A DNA stretch of 64,000 nt, taken from Andrena cerasifolii. Its lineage: Eukaryota > Arthropoda > Insecta > Hymenoptera > Andrenidae. A program made the position numbers and the translations under genes. Shown here in pieces: positions 22,930 through 34,517 of the stretch (the first letter of the stretch is position 1; each line of letters begins with the position of its first letter). Under the pieces are notes generated by a model. That model saw nothing but the letters and a program-made list of their open reading frames with translations, was not told the origin of the DNA and ran no database searches. Where the stretch lies: NCBI RefSeq assembly GCF_050908995.1, contig NC_135124.1:3658001-3722000 (forward strand), written 5' to 3'.

Positions 22930-23154
22930 TCTACATAGGTATATTGATTACGCGTCTGACCATCGGCAATTCATTTTCCTTTGCTGCCTCCATCTGTAGG
23001 CACATAGGTCAATCGTACTCTCTTATACCTTGTCTGATTATATTCACGAAGTGAATTATTTGAAAATTGTTTTGAGTAAAAGTTGGCTATTGACGATTCC
23101 ATTCAAAATTCTCGTCATTTTATCGTTTAGGTTCATTACAAATTTTCCTCTTCC

Positions 23155-23870
23155 TAGACGACGAAAAAAACCTTGGATAATATTTCAAAAGGGACTGGTG
23201 GCCGATCGAGATGAAGTTTGGGGGGAGGGGTGGGCAGAGGGTGGAAACTAATAAATACCTGAAGCTACAATTTTAGATTTAGGGTCTCTAACCCAGACCC
23301 TAAATCTAAAATTGTAGCTTCAAGTATTTATTAGTTTCCGAAATATTAATAAAAAATTATTGTTAATTTTTTTTTCGAATCTTTTTTTTTTGGATTTGGT
23401 GCAGGCCCTCCTACCCGGGAACTGTCCCGTCCTGCCATTTTTTATTTTTGAAATTTTGTAACCTCACTCTTATTTTTAGCATCACCAAATTCACATCGGT
23501 TCGCTACTATGCTTTACGCGACCGCGAACGGGCACGCGCCCCCCGCCTTAATCTAGCCCCAACCAATACTAATACCCGGGACAAGTTGGGAAGTGGAATG
23601 CGTTGTGTCGGTATAAGTCAACAGAAATATTGTTAAGAGTGGGGGCTGTGGTGAAGCGATTAAAAAAAATCGGTAAGGTGTACCCTTTTATTCACAATTA
23701 CCCCTGTAAGTATCTTTTGAACGCATTAATTGCCGAAGCTAAAATTTTATATTTGAGGTCCTTCCACAGCCCTCGTAATACCCACCAAGTTTCATCTCGA
23801 TCGGCCACCGGTCCGTTTCGGAAGTACAGCCGAAACCTTCATTCAATAAAGTTTCTATTTTCAATATATA
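23155..23870. repeat. Inverted repeat pair with a central hairpin
   Basis: GGACTGGTGGCCGATCGAGA near 23190-23210 recurs inverted near 23797-23815, followed in both by AAGTTTGG/AACTTGG and then AGCTNNAATTTTA. This suggests a decayed foldback element. The left arm contains the 97-bp hairpin listed next. The middle (23400-23640) is GC-richer and unassigned. Confidence 0.5.
23243..23339. repeat. 97-bp perfect-stem hairpin
   Basis: GGAAACTAATAAATACCTGA and onward through AAATCTAAAATTG pair with the inverse copy ending TTAGTTTCC. The stem is about 44 bp with a loop of a few bases. It matches part of the surrounding inverted repeat, so it probably arose by local inverted duplication. Confidence 0.85.
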
Positions 23871-25146
23871 AAGTAAAATTCAAAATCTCTCCATGTATTT
23901 AATCGGTAACTGAAGAAGTTCGATTAAATCCATGAGTATGCAATACCACTCAATTCACCAGAAATTTCAGTATTGCTCTCTACGTCCCCATTTTTCACAT
24001 GCATGCAACGACCATCAATTAATTGCGGACGGTCGTTCCGCCGTACACACTCGTCCCTCTCCCTCGACGAGACATTGCCCTGATCGCGGCCTCCTGACAA
24101 TTATCGTGCACTTGCGTGCCGCGATACCTTGCGCTGCAAGTGAAACCGATAGCCACTTACGCAACTAGACTCGCGTCGGATGACTCGCTCACACTGCGTG
24201 GCATTCTTTCTGTCCGCGGATCCTGCACCCGGACGCGGGCGAATTTGCGCGACCACTTCCTGGAGAAGGGACGATTCCATCGGCGAGAAAGCGTTTCGTG
24301 AAAGCAGACGGGAGCATCTCGTGTCGCAGTGACGATGGGATGGGACGCTAGGTGGCTGGCCCTCCGCGCCACGCGACGGAGATGTTTGTAATTAGAATGG
24401 CCGTCAAAAGAGCAGAAAGTGTGGCGATCCCGAGTAACGGAAAGGAGGACGGTAGAAAATGGCCAAATTTATGGTTCTTCTGACACCTAAAATTTTAATA
24501 AGCTATTATCCTGAAAATCCCAAGGAATTATACAGGTAACGTTGGGAAAGTTGTAAAATGCGGATAAAGAGGAAGATGCATAGAAAACGATAATTCAACG
24601 ATGCGGATATGTCATGAAAATGTGTTTAGAATTATACTTTAAATAAATTAGATGTAAAACAAATCGCAAGGTGTTCAACGCAAAAAAGAATTGTTATGTC
24701 TAGTCTCCCCTCCATCAGATGATGGTTCCTCAGTAAAATAATTACACGCTAGGTACCCTCAGCCGGCAGGGGGGGGGGGGGGCTAAACCAATCTGGCCCC
24801 AAACATTTAACGATTACAGTTTTTTTGGAATATCTTGAAAACTTCATCAGCTTCATCATTTGTTTTGTTTTCGACAATTTGTGTACGCAGAATTCATTGT
24901 AACAGTAGCAGCAGTTTTACGCGAATATCTTGGAAACTGAGGCCGAGCGGCAGTTATATGTATAGGAAAAAGTTTTTCAGACTGTTGAGTTTTACAACCT
25001 AAATAAATCTAAAACCTAAATTAAATAATTACCGAAGAAATTTTACGCACTTTTTAGATCGATGACCAAACTGGGTTCAATTTGAAAATGGTTAAAGGTT
25101 TGTGTGGTTTTAGCATTAGGTACTTTGTAATAGTAAGTATAGCAAG
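23871..25146. other. Unassigned interval with GC-richer block and G-run
   Basis: About 24010-24400 is GC-richer, with frames on both strands and no recognised protein; an exon or regulatory block is possible. A run of about 14 G lies at 24769-24782. The rest is AT-rich and featureless. Confidence 0.35.
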
Positions 25147-25479
25147 TAGGGGAAAGGTGGGATAGTTGATCAGCGGGGATACATGACCACGTGAGTTTTT
25201 TTAATTATCATATTGGCAATTTGGGCCTGCTGTCACGCTATCGTGGTAATGTTTGCATTATCGCAACACTTCACGGTGCAGTTTCCTTTTGGGAGTAGGG
25301 GAGACCGGGGCTAAAAGTTCCCGGGGGTAACTTGTTCCGACGGCTCTATCTACAAAATAAAAAGAGCGTTGTACTTTAAATTATTTTTTACGTGTGAGTT
25401 GATCACGCCACTCTGTCGCCCACTTTAATAGCGTCCGCGACAGCGAATTGTGGTTGTAAGCAAGGACCTATTAGTCGCG

Positions 25480-26441
25480 TAGGGGAGACCGGGGCAAAGT
25501 GGGACGAAAAATGTTTGAAGTCGAATAAAATTTTTCCCTTTCAATAAAAATGTGTGAAAATAGATTTATAATATAATTTGAACATTACTACTGATAAATG
25601 ACGAATATCAATACTTAAAATAAACTTAAAGTATATTAAAATTCAACTTGAAAACAAAATGCAAAATCGACCATTTTACCCCATATATGGGGTAAAGTGA
25701 GCTACTCTCTGGGGTAAAGTGAGCAGAAATAAAATACGTGTTTTAATGAACGATATAATTATAAAATCAACTTTATTAGAACTTTTAAACTATTTAAACT
25801 ATTTTTTTTTAAATATATTTCATTAATACAAGCTTAATGTTAATAATTTGTACTTTGTAACTTTGTACTTTGTGTTACTAACCTAAACTCATTTTCTTCT
25901 GAAAATGTGTTTTTAAAGGAACTTTGTTTACATGAACAGTCTGACATATTATAAATAAAACAAATACATACATAATTTTGAATAAAATACGTACTTATAA
26001 TATCTAAATAAATTTAGATATCACTCGCGCATCTTTTCTTTGCAGCTCAGTTTACCCCGGTCACTTTGCCCTGAATGTGTACTCAGTGGAAAATTAATTA
26101 TTTAATAATGTTCGGTTTAATGTTTTCTCAAACGCGTGTACATGTATGTTTATAAGCTTGTTATAAACACGCAGAAAAAAAAATGGAGTTAAAATAACAC
26201 ATTTAAGACTCATTTATCCAAAAAGCTAAATTGAAAAAAAAAACAGTTGGAAGTCTCTAAAACTTCATTTTTAATTTTTTAAATGAATTTCCATTTTTCG
26301 ATACCTGAATGTGCATAATTATCATTGTCGTATTACATACACTTATTACGTCACCAAAATTTGTAAATATATTCTATTGTTAAAGAATAAATTAAGGAAG
26401 CTCATTTTACCCCGGGGTTCACTTTGCCCCGATCTCCCCTA
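25480..26441. mobile_element. Inner TA-flanked TIR element, about 960 bp
   Basis: TAGGGGAGACCGGGGCAAAG at 25480 and the inverse CTTTGCCCCGATCTCCCCTA at 26441 are tipped by TA. Sub-terminal GGGGTAAAGTGAGC blocks near 25690-25725 are mirrored by GTTTACCCCGGTCACTTTG near 26045-26065. The interior is AT-rich, with no intact transposase. Tips nearly identical to those of its host element suggest targeting of, or recombination between, family members. Confidence 0.85.
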
Positions 26442-26831
26442 CCTGATAAGTAACAATTTTTCTATCATTATTCTTTGGTCTATTTCAATTATTTCACGTC
26501 GATATTATAGATTGATTCGTTCTTATGGATCAAATGACATTTAAGAACATGGTGTAATAGTGTTTATCGTTTGATTATACGTATACTAGCATAAAGTACC
26601 AGGCGTTGCCCGGGCTTCTCATATGTATTTATAGCGGTAGCATAAATATTTTAAAATTAACTGGTGCCTTCATTAATTATTACGCAGTAATCACTTATAC
26701 TTCATTATCCATTGCTTACGTTCATTACATCTGTACATAATCCAGATTCGCGCGCTAGGACCGCGCGATTGTCCTTTATCACGGCGGAGACTTTACGCGT
26801 ATGTACAGTTTTGGAGCGCACGCCTGGAGTG

Positions 26832-27464
26832 TAGGGTGGTACTTATATGTTAGGTGAAAAATCGAAGTTTTTAAAACTTTCTTCAGACCCTCTCAGAAGT
26901 TTCCGAATAGTTTAAAAGAATTTAGTCTAAAATTTTGTTAAAATATATTAAGGATTAAAGGTCGCACAATGGCATTGAAATATTACTATTTTGGTATAAA
27001 TCGATAGAAATTTTTGCAATAAGGACAACATAATTTTATTAACTTTTAAGCGAGAGTATAACATTAAAAATCGGGCACACATCGCATAGACGAAACGGGT
27101 TTATAACGAGTGTGTACTGTATTGTGTTGTGGCATAAGGCTTTATATGCACATTAAAATTCTCTCATCAGCAGTTCTCGAATCAGATGCAGACGCAAACT
27201 TTGACGTACATTCTACATATTTAGGTTGTTAAACGCATAGATAAAAGCATGATTTCGGATTCTGATATATAAATATGGGCCCCGTTTCATTAAAATTGAC
27301 AAGCGACAATTATGGAAAGTCATGCGAAATATAAAGTGCTTGAGCGATCTTTATATATCAAAATATACAAATAAAAAACAGGAAGATATTTTTTTTGTTA
27401 GATAGAAGGTTTTAAAAGGGTCAGACAATACAAATTTTAAAGTTGAAAAATAAGGACCACCCTA
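26832..27464. mobile_element. hAT-type element with 8-bp target duplication
   Basis: TAGGGTGGTACTTAT at 26832 and ATAAGGACCACCCTA ending 27464 are flanked by the octamer CTGGAGTG (26824-26831, 27465-27472). The terminal repeat is short, about 15-20 bp, with some arm similarity beyond. The interior is AT-rich and non-coding. Confidence 0.9.
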
Positions 27465-27689
27465 CTGGAGTGTTCATTTCAAAACTGTGAGAAAAACTAA
27501 CCTATTCTCGAAATACATAATCGTGAACATACAGACTGAAGAACGTCCGTTTATAACACTGGCGGTTAGTGGAATTTATGAAAAGAAAAGTGGTGCTAAG
27601 AAGCGAGTGGCATAAATTGTAACAATACTGATAGTGGCAACAGTGAAAGCCTCAAAAACATTATTTGGATGAGAAGTCCAACTGCATAG

Positions 27690-28398
27690 TAGGGATGTGC
27701 GGGTAATCGAATGTGTCGGGTACCCGAGCGGTCGGGTAGGGTCGGGTAAAGTCGGGCGGGCTCGGACGGGGGCCCGGGACAGACGGGCCTACGGGTAGTC
27801 CGACTGTGTCGTGTAGCCCGATTACTTCGGGTAGCGCGATTGTATCGGGTAGCCCGATTATTTCGGGTAATGCGGTGCTTGTTAAGTTCATATACGTATT
27901 CAGCTTTTTTAAACAACCGAGTACTCGAAAAGCATGTACAAAATCTTTACCTATATGAAACTTTAGAATAAGATGATTTTCATATTCATATGCTTGTATA
28001 TTTTAATTAAATAATATGAAACATCCGGAAAATATGCGTTTTTAAACATGTATTTAGTATTGCGATATTAGAAAAAGGAAGTTTAATGCATTATTAACAA
28101 TACTTTCTGGATGTTTCATAGTATGTAATAAAAATATACAAGCATATGAATATGAAAATTATCTTATTCTAAAATTTCATATAGGTAAAGATTTTGTACA
28201 TGCTTTTCGAGTACTCGGTTGTTTAAAAACGCTGAATACGTATATCAACTTATCAAGCATCGCATTACTCAAAATAATCGGGCTACACGACACAGTCGGA
28301 CTACCCGTAGGCCCGTCTGTCCCGGGCCCCCGTCCGAGCTCGCCCGACTTTACCCGACCCGACCCGAGCCCGAAAAGTCGGGTACCCGCACACCTCTA
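27690..28398. mobile_element. hAT-type foldback element with 8-bp target duplication
   Basis: TAGGGATGTGCGGGTA at 27690 and TACCCGCACACCTCTA ending 28398 are flanked by CTGCATAG (27682-27689, 28399-28406). Arms of about 300 bp are inverted copies. The left arm carries extra tandem copies of a TCGGGTAGCSCGATT unit (about 27780-27875) that the right arm lacks. Pro/Gly/Arg-rich frames in both arms are products of this GC-rich repeat. Confidence 0.93.
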
Positions 28399-28406
28399 CT
28401 GCATAG

Positions 28407-29440
28407 CCTGCTTGCGCGTAAATGTCAACGGTCATATAAACAGCCAACGATGTGACTGGGTCCGTCAAGGCATCAAGAGTGGCAGTCGTGATCCCCACCA
28501 CTTTACGGGGGACCGTACGCGCATCTCTTGCGCGCACCGCGGTGAATGCCATGTAAGATTTATCTGCCTCGCTTCACTATTTCGCTTATTACTCAGTCCC
28601 ATTTAGCAATATCAAGATGAAATCAAGCCTAAATCCTTCCCAAATGTTGTCTCTACAAATCTGTGAAAACTGCAGGAGAATTGATTGAGTAGTTTCCGAG
28701 TTTACCGCGTACAGACACAATAATACTTTCCGTTTTATATATGTAGAGAAGAAGAGAAGCAGAATAGTCTTTGAAATTGCTACATGTTTCGGTACAAATG
28801 TATAAATTGTTTCTGCTGTGCTTTAAGATGCGAACATATGAATGAAAGGCGGAAAGGGACACGACTTCGATCGAAGTTATGCGTAAAGGTAAATAAAAAC
28901 TGTCGGTAGAGAATTCAATATCTGCCACATGATTCTATCGAGATTTATTAAAATACTACAATGTGGACAAGAGTCCACAGTAGGCTGCAAGTACAAATCT
29001 CAATGAGTAGGTACCTACATATAGTTGAATGTAAAACTGATTAGTAGATTATAGTTTTTATGCCGAAGATAATGTTTATGGTTATTATATCGTTTTGGTT
29101 TTCTTTTAAAGATAATACATTTTTGTTGGCCGAACCTTCATAAATAAACATTATTAATAAAATTCGGTTTTATTTCATTGGAAAATGAAATATTTCATTA
29201 AAAGGCAACTCTTATATCTTAGTGACAACTTACCCCAATGCGATAAGAACTTGCCCCGTATAGGGGTAAGAAGTTCCGCTTCGATCAGCCACAAATAAAT
29301 TACTTTTTATGGAGAACCTATTACAATATGTTAAATGCAAGCTTAAAATCAGAAAATATAATAAATTTAATAAGAAATAGCGAAGAGAATGACTACATTA
29401 TTTTCCAGTCATTTTTCAACTTTTAGCCCTGGTCTCTTCT
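28407..29440. other. Unassigned interval inside the middle TA element
   Basis: No gene supported. 28407-28560 is GC-richer. Toward 29230-29290, GAACTTGCCCCGTATAGGGG resembles the element's own sub-terminal sequence. Confidence 0.35.
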
Positions 29441-30390
29441 ATAGAATAATGTTGTTAGAAGCTTTGATCTTATTTGCAGCCAAAAACTAAATATTTCGGT
29501 CTGCTTTTCGAGTAAATGTTGCATTTTCAACGATTTGAAATATATTAAGTAAAACCAGAAATTTCTGCTCTATTAATGCTATTTATTGATTGAGCTAAAT
29601 ATTTCAGGTAAGTTTCATTTTTCATATTTTTCAAATCGAGCGCATTGAGGGATGCTTGATCAGTGTGTGAGGTGGGATACTTGAACAGTTGAAAATGCCC
29701 TAAAAAGAACCATAGAACGGCTGAAGAAACAGAAAAATACGGCAAAGAAAGTGAGAAGGAACATCTTTTTTTCATCATCATCTTAATCAGATGATACCTA
29801 AGTGAAATGTCTTTTAAGAATGCATTTATATTGTTTTATGTCGTAGAGTTTAATTCTTCGGTTTTCTTTTTTCAGTAATTCTTTCAAGTTAGTTATAGTT
29901 TACTTTCTTTTTATGATATTCCTTTTATTTCATGTTATTGACGAAGATAATAAATATTTCTTAGAAAGTTAAGGTGTTATTTACTCTTAAAGTTCACTGA
30001 TCAAGTCTCCCTAACCTTTTGATCAAGTCTCCCTTTCAGTGGGGGATACTTGTGCATAACCTCACTGCCAGAAAATGTTGAAATTCAGTCATTAAAATTA
30101 GTTTTCAGCTTTCAAATTTGTACAAGTATACTGAGAATACTAGAATCACAAGTTGCATAATTAAATACAAACAAAGCAAACGATTATTATTATTTTAATA
30201 AAAAAGCAAAACTGTGATCAAATATCCCATCTTTCCCCCATACATTTCCGAGGAAGTTTAGGTCACCATGAAGTTCCATCCGTAGAATCGAGGTCTGATC
30301 AGTTTATGCGCTCCCGAAAAAGGCACCGTTTACATGCCTATTTCCAAAGAACTCATTGTACAAACTACAGAAAGGGGTATAAAATTGTAA

Positions 30391-31354
30391 CATAAGCTAC
30401 ATAAAGTATACGTATTGAAAGCTACTTAAATGCTTCTTTTGTTAAAAAATAGGGCATTACAAAATTGTAATAGTTAAAGGTATTTAAATGCTTCTTTTGT
30501 TAAGAAATAGGGCATTACAAAATTGTAATGGTTAAAGATATTTAAATGCTTCTTTTGCTAAAAAATAGGGCATTACAAAATTGTAATGGTTAAAGATATT
30601 TAAATGCTTCTTTTGCTAAAAAATAGGGCATTACAAAATTGTAATGGTTAAAGATATTTAAATGCTTCTTTTGCTAAAAAATAGGGCATTACAAAATTGT
30701 AATGGTTAAAGATATTTAAATGCTTCTTTTGCTAAAAAGTAGGGCATTACAAAATTGTAATAGTTAAAGGTATTTAAATGCTTCTTTTGCTAAAAAATAG
30801 GGCTTTCAAAATTGTAATGGTTAAAGATATTTAAAGGCTTCTTTTTTTAAAAAATAGGGCATTACAAAATTGTAATGGTTAAAGATATTTAAATGCTTCT
30901 TTTGCTAAAAAATAGGGCTTTCAAAATTGTAATGGTTAAATATATTTAAATGCTTCTTTTGCTAAAAAATAGGGCTTTCAAAATTGTAATGGTTAAAGAT
31001 ATTTAAATGCTTCTTTTGCTAAAAAATAGGGCATTACAGAATTGTAATGGTTAAAGATATTTAAATGCTTCTTTTGCAAAAAAATATGGCATTACAAAAT
31101 TGTAATAGTTAAAGGTATTTAAATGCTTTTTTTGCAAAAAAATATGGCATTACAAAATTGTAATGGTTAAAGATATGTAAATGCTTATTTTGTTAAAAAA
31201 TAGGGCATTACAAAATTGTAATGGTTAAAGATATGTAAATGCTTCTTTTGCTAAAAAATAGGGCATTACAAAATTGTAATGTTTAAAGATATTTAAATGC
31301 TTCTTTTGTTAAAAAAATAGGGCTTTCAAACGACATACACTTTATGTAGCTTAT
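30391..31354. mobile_element. TIR-bounded element filled by a 58-bp tandem array
   Basis: CATAAGCTACATAAAGT at 30391 is repeated inverted at 31338-31354. Between them about 16 tandem units of 58 bp run from about 30413 to 31330. Each unit contains ATTTAAATGCTTCTTTTG, AAAAAATAGGGC and the near-palindrome ATTACAAAATTGTAAT. Some units lack a few bases (GGGCTTTCAAAATTG). No flanking duplication is clear, so the class is open. Confidence 0.85.
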
Positions 31355-32866
31355 GATTATTATTTGTTAGTTACACGGATTTTTCTTGTACTGCGTTCTT
31401 AGAAAAATTCATATGAATCGCAATATCCAAAAATGCATCCAAGGATTTTAACAAAAAACTCCTCGTTTATACTCCCGTTTATGCTTGTTCAGACGACATA
31501 CGTGCCACTTTGGGGAAACGTTTCGTTTTCGAATTTTCGAATACTTACACTTAAACGAGTGTCATGTGCAACGCCTGCGAGCGAAATCGCGGATCAAATA
31601 CATCTCGAATGCTGGATAATTTCCATCTAACGCGAATATTACTTGTTGTAGTACATTGTCTTGTATTGTGTTACACAGTGTCGCCTTTGCGCGCTGCGAG
31701 AAAGCACCTTTATCTACTTGCAGCTCATTTTGATTTCACATCTTTTTTTAATTTTGTGATAACTATTATCTTCTATTTTTGTGATTTTTTTGATTTCATG
31801 TACTTGGCATATTTTTTTTTACTTTTTTGAAGTTTTTTATGGGGATTCCTTTGACAGGTAGATTTGTATTTCGCATAATGAGTACTTTCACCCTTCCCTG
31901 CGTCTTTCCTTGAAACTAAAATACAAAACTAATGTCACGTATTGATCACCCTCAGTAGAACTAAATACAAACCCGCAAAAGAAGATGAAAATTCATCTTG
32001 GGTAATTTCGAACGTATACTGAATACCGTTCTTTGTCTTCACACCGAAAAGTGTACAATATTACAATTACTTTATTATATAATACGTTCAACCACGTTTA
32101 TATTATTATTAACAATAACAACAGCAATAACGATAATAATAATATCTCCTTTAGGGAAACAAATATTAGAAGAGGTCTCCCCTTTTCGTTTACAGTTCCA
32201 TCGACCTTTCAATAATACGCCGATTAAAAAGTACAACAAAATGCAACTTCCATACCAGAAAGCAGAATGTGTGCCACGAGCTTGATATTCAAAGGCGACA
32301 CTCTTCCAACGAGCGAAAGAAGGATGAAACGGGACAGATCATTGGTCGAGGCGAACATTCGATCACGTGGAATCCGACTGATTTCCCTCAGTGGGAAAAG
32401 AGTTTCACTTCGAGTGGGACGCCGCGATGTGTGTGCTCGTTTGATCCACGATACTTGATTAATACGAACGCGGGATGTTTATGATAATGAAATCGAGCGC
32501 TGCCTAGACCGAGGTCGGCAACCGCGGCAATTTCTAATTAAGGCTCTCGCGATGGTAAATTTAATCGCACGTCACGCGGATCCGAAGATCTATCAACTCG
32601 CTTAATCGTACGTTTCCCGTGCACGGGAAAATGAGGAGAACGAAAGGTGACAGGGAAATAACTTGAAGCTGAGAAGGCGTCGCTGACCTTGTGCTAAAGC
32701 TAGGTTGCGAGGTTTTTGGCAATGTATAAGTATTCATCTTAATAGTGCGAAGTTGAGATTGTTGATTTTTTGAGAAAGTCAAATTGTAAAACCCGATGGC
32801 ACATTGGTCCATAACTTTCTTTCTTTTACCTGTTACAGTTACGCAGTTCGACAAAATTTCACTTTT
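31355..32866. other. Unassigned interval with GC-richer block
   Basis: 31355-32240 is AT-rich, with a short imperfect AAT/AAC run near 32105-32145. 32240-32660 is GC-richer, with overlapping frames on the plus strand that I do not recognise. No repeat ends are seen. Confidence 0.35.
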
Positions 32867-33302
32867 TTTCGGACTTGTAACATTCAATCGCCATCACCCT
32901 GAGTTTCTGAGAAATTCAATTTTTAAAAAAAATGCAAATTTTCAACTTTGAACGTATTTGTGTCGAAACGGTAATAGGTATTCGGTTGATCGTTGCGTCA
33001 AATTATTCTATGAACCCTCACGAATACAACGATATAAGTTATTATTGCATTGTGAACATTTAAATATGTTTAAACAATGATCACAGGGAAAAGTACACCC
33101 GAAATGCACACATTTTTGAAGATATATTTCAATTTATTTCCAAAACTAAGGGTCTAGGAGAAAATCTGACCATTCCACGCGATGCAGCAGATATTTTTCC
33201 TTCGGAAAGCATAAACAGAAGTGGTAAGTCACGTTTTGTTTTCAATACAGAGGCGAAAGAGTTTGGCAAAACGGGCGGCGTCGACAGTGGTAGTCACGCG
33301 CC

Positions 33303-34030
33303 TTAAGGGGGTATACCCGTTTGAACCCTCGGAAAATGTATACATTTTGTGGATTTTTTTACAAGTCAACGGTTTGATGCAGATTTCCCGTTTTTTAACT
33401 ATGTTTACATAGTATTATGAACTACTTATAAAAAAAGTTTCAGTTAAAAAACTATTGTTTTTCGGAAGTTACGGATACATGTCCGAAAGTCTCTCGATTT
33501 TAGACGGCTAAACGGTGGCCCTAAAAACTCGCGCTACGTTCAACCAATTTACTTCAAATTTTGCATGCAGAATCATAATAAGATTCCACATCGTCCAACG
33601 AAGGCTTTTTTTATTTCGATTCCCCGTTTATTATTTATAAAGGAAAAAGGTGGATTTTTCTCTTAGAAAAATTTAACTTTACCTTTGATCTCTCACCATT
33701 TCTTTATTTTTCAAAATTTTCAAAATCGCCTTCGTTGGACGATGTGGAATCTTATTATGATTCTGCATGCAAAATTTGAAGTAAATTGGTTGAACGTAGC
33801 GCGAGTTTTTAGGGCCACCGTTTAGCCGTCTAAAATCGAGAGACTTTCGGACATGTATCCGTAACTTCCGAAAAACAATAGTTTTTTAACTGAAACTTTT
33901 TTTATAAGTAGTTCATAATACTATGTAAACATAGTTAAAAAACGGGAAATCTGCATCAAACCGTTGACTTGTAAAAAAATCCACAAAATGTATACATTTT
34001 CCGAGGGTTCAAACGGGTATACCCCCTTAA
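33303..34030. mobile_element. TTAA-flanked hairpin MITE, copy 2, with identical arms
   Basis: The same family as 2149-2872, beginning TTAA-GGGGGTATACCCG. The arms 33307-33605 and 33728-34026 (299 bp each) appear identical on base-by-base reading, around a loop of about 120 bp. TTAA is duplicated at 33303-33306 and 34027-34030. Such a hairpin would form a long double-stranded RNA if transcribed. Arm identity suggests recent insertion or gene conversion. Confidence 0.92.
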
Positions 34031-34071
34031 GCGATTGTTTTACGCTGAGCGACGCCGCACGTTTTGCCAAA

Positions 34072-34287
34072 CTATTTCGCTTCTCTATTGAAAACAAAAC
34101 GTGACTTACCACTTCTGTTAATGGTTTCCGAAGGAAAAATATCTTCTGCATCGCGTGGAATGGTCAGATTTTCTACTACACCCTTAGTTTTGGAAATAAA
34201 TTGAAAGATATCTTCAAAAATGGGTGAAATTTGGGTGTCCTTTTCCTTTTGATCGTTGTTAAACATATTTAAATGTTCACAATGCAA
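34072..34287 (-). pseudogene. Repeat-encoded frame, possible transposase exon relic
   Basis: This 71-residue frame contains ISPIFEDIFQFISKTKGVVE and INRSGKSRFVFN. A closely similar frame is read at 44497-44691 on the plus strand, and pieces appear in the opposite arm of this palindrome and at 62.7 kb. A GTAAGT donor-like site follows the codons for NRS in all copies seen. Conservation across copies may reflect past coding use, or only common descent of the repeat. No known family is recognised. Confidence 0.35.
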
Positions 34288-34517
34288 TATTAACTTATAT
34301 CGTTATATTTGGGAGGGTTGATAGAATCAGTTGACGCAAAGAGCAACCGAATAACTATTACTGTTTCGACACAAAAGATGTTCAAAGTTGAAAATTTACA
34401 TTTTTTTTTCAAAATCGAATTTCTCAAAAATCTGAGGGTGATGGCGACAAACGGTTCGCGGATTCGTTTTCAGCGCACGAAAACCTATATGAAACGGCTA
34501 TTAAATGTTACAAGTTG

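Larger units (their letters stand above)
25296..29441. mobile_element. Middle TA-flanked TIR element (GGGGAGACCGGGGC family)
   Basis: TAGGGGAGACCGGGGCTAAA at 25296 pairs with TTTAGCCCTGGTCTCTTCTA ending 29441. It contains a third TA element and two hAT elements. Its remaining native sequence is about 1.8 kb and includes 26442-26831, where a GCGTTGCCCGGGC motif near 26606-26618 recalls a widespread insect repeat whose class I cannot name. No transposase frame remains. Confidence 0.65.
25147..30242. mobile_element. Outer TA-flanked TIR element holding nested elements
   Basis: The left tip TAGGGGAAAGGTGGGATAG and following TTGATC match the inverse of the right tip (GATCAAATATCCCATC then TTTCCCCCATA at 30242), with TA at both ends. 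Its own sequence is 25149-25295 and 29442-30240; the latter includes repeats of GATCAAGTCTCCCT near 30000-30035. A second TA element fills the middle. A 5.1-kb span is explained by nesting; chance pairing of related ends is the alternative. Confidence 0.65.
32867..34517. mobile_element. Large palindromic element interrupted at its centre
   Basis: Left arm about 32875-33302 and right arm about 34031-34517 are inverted copies sharing ATGGCGACAAACGG-type ends, TTCAAAGTTGAAAATTT, ACGATATAAGTTA and GTTTTGCCAAACT. A TTAA element sits exactly between them. Related pieces occur at 44107-45140 and 62620-63160. Each arm carries a conserved short frame with ISKTKG and INRSGKSRFVFN, ending at a GTAAGT donor-like site. 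The frame could be a relic exon of an unknown transposase. Confidence 0.75.

Noticed and set aside
27596..27916. Arg/Asn/Thr- and Pro-rich frames
   Set aside because: They are products of the CGGGTAG-type repeats in the arm of a hAT element.
30391..31354. CRISPR-like regular repeats
   Set aside because: The 58-bp units are contiguous with no unique spacers and the context is eukaryotic.
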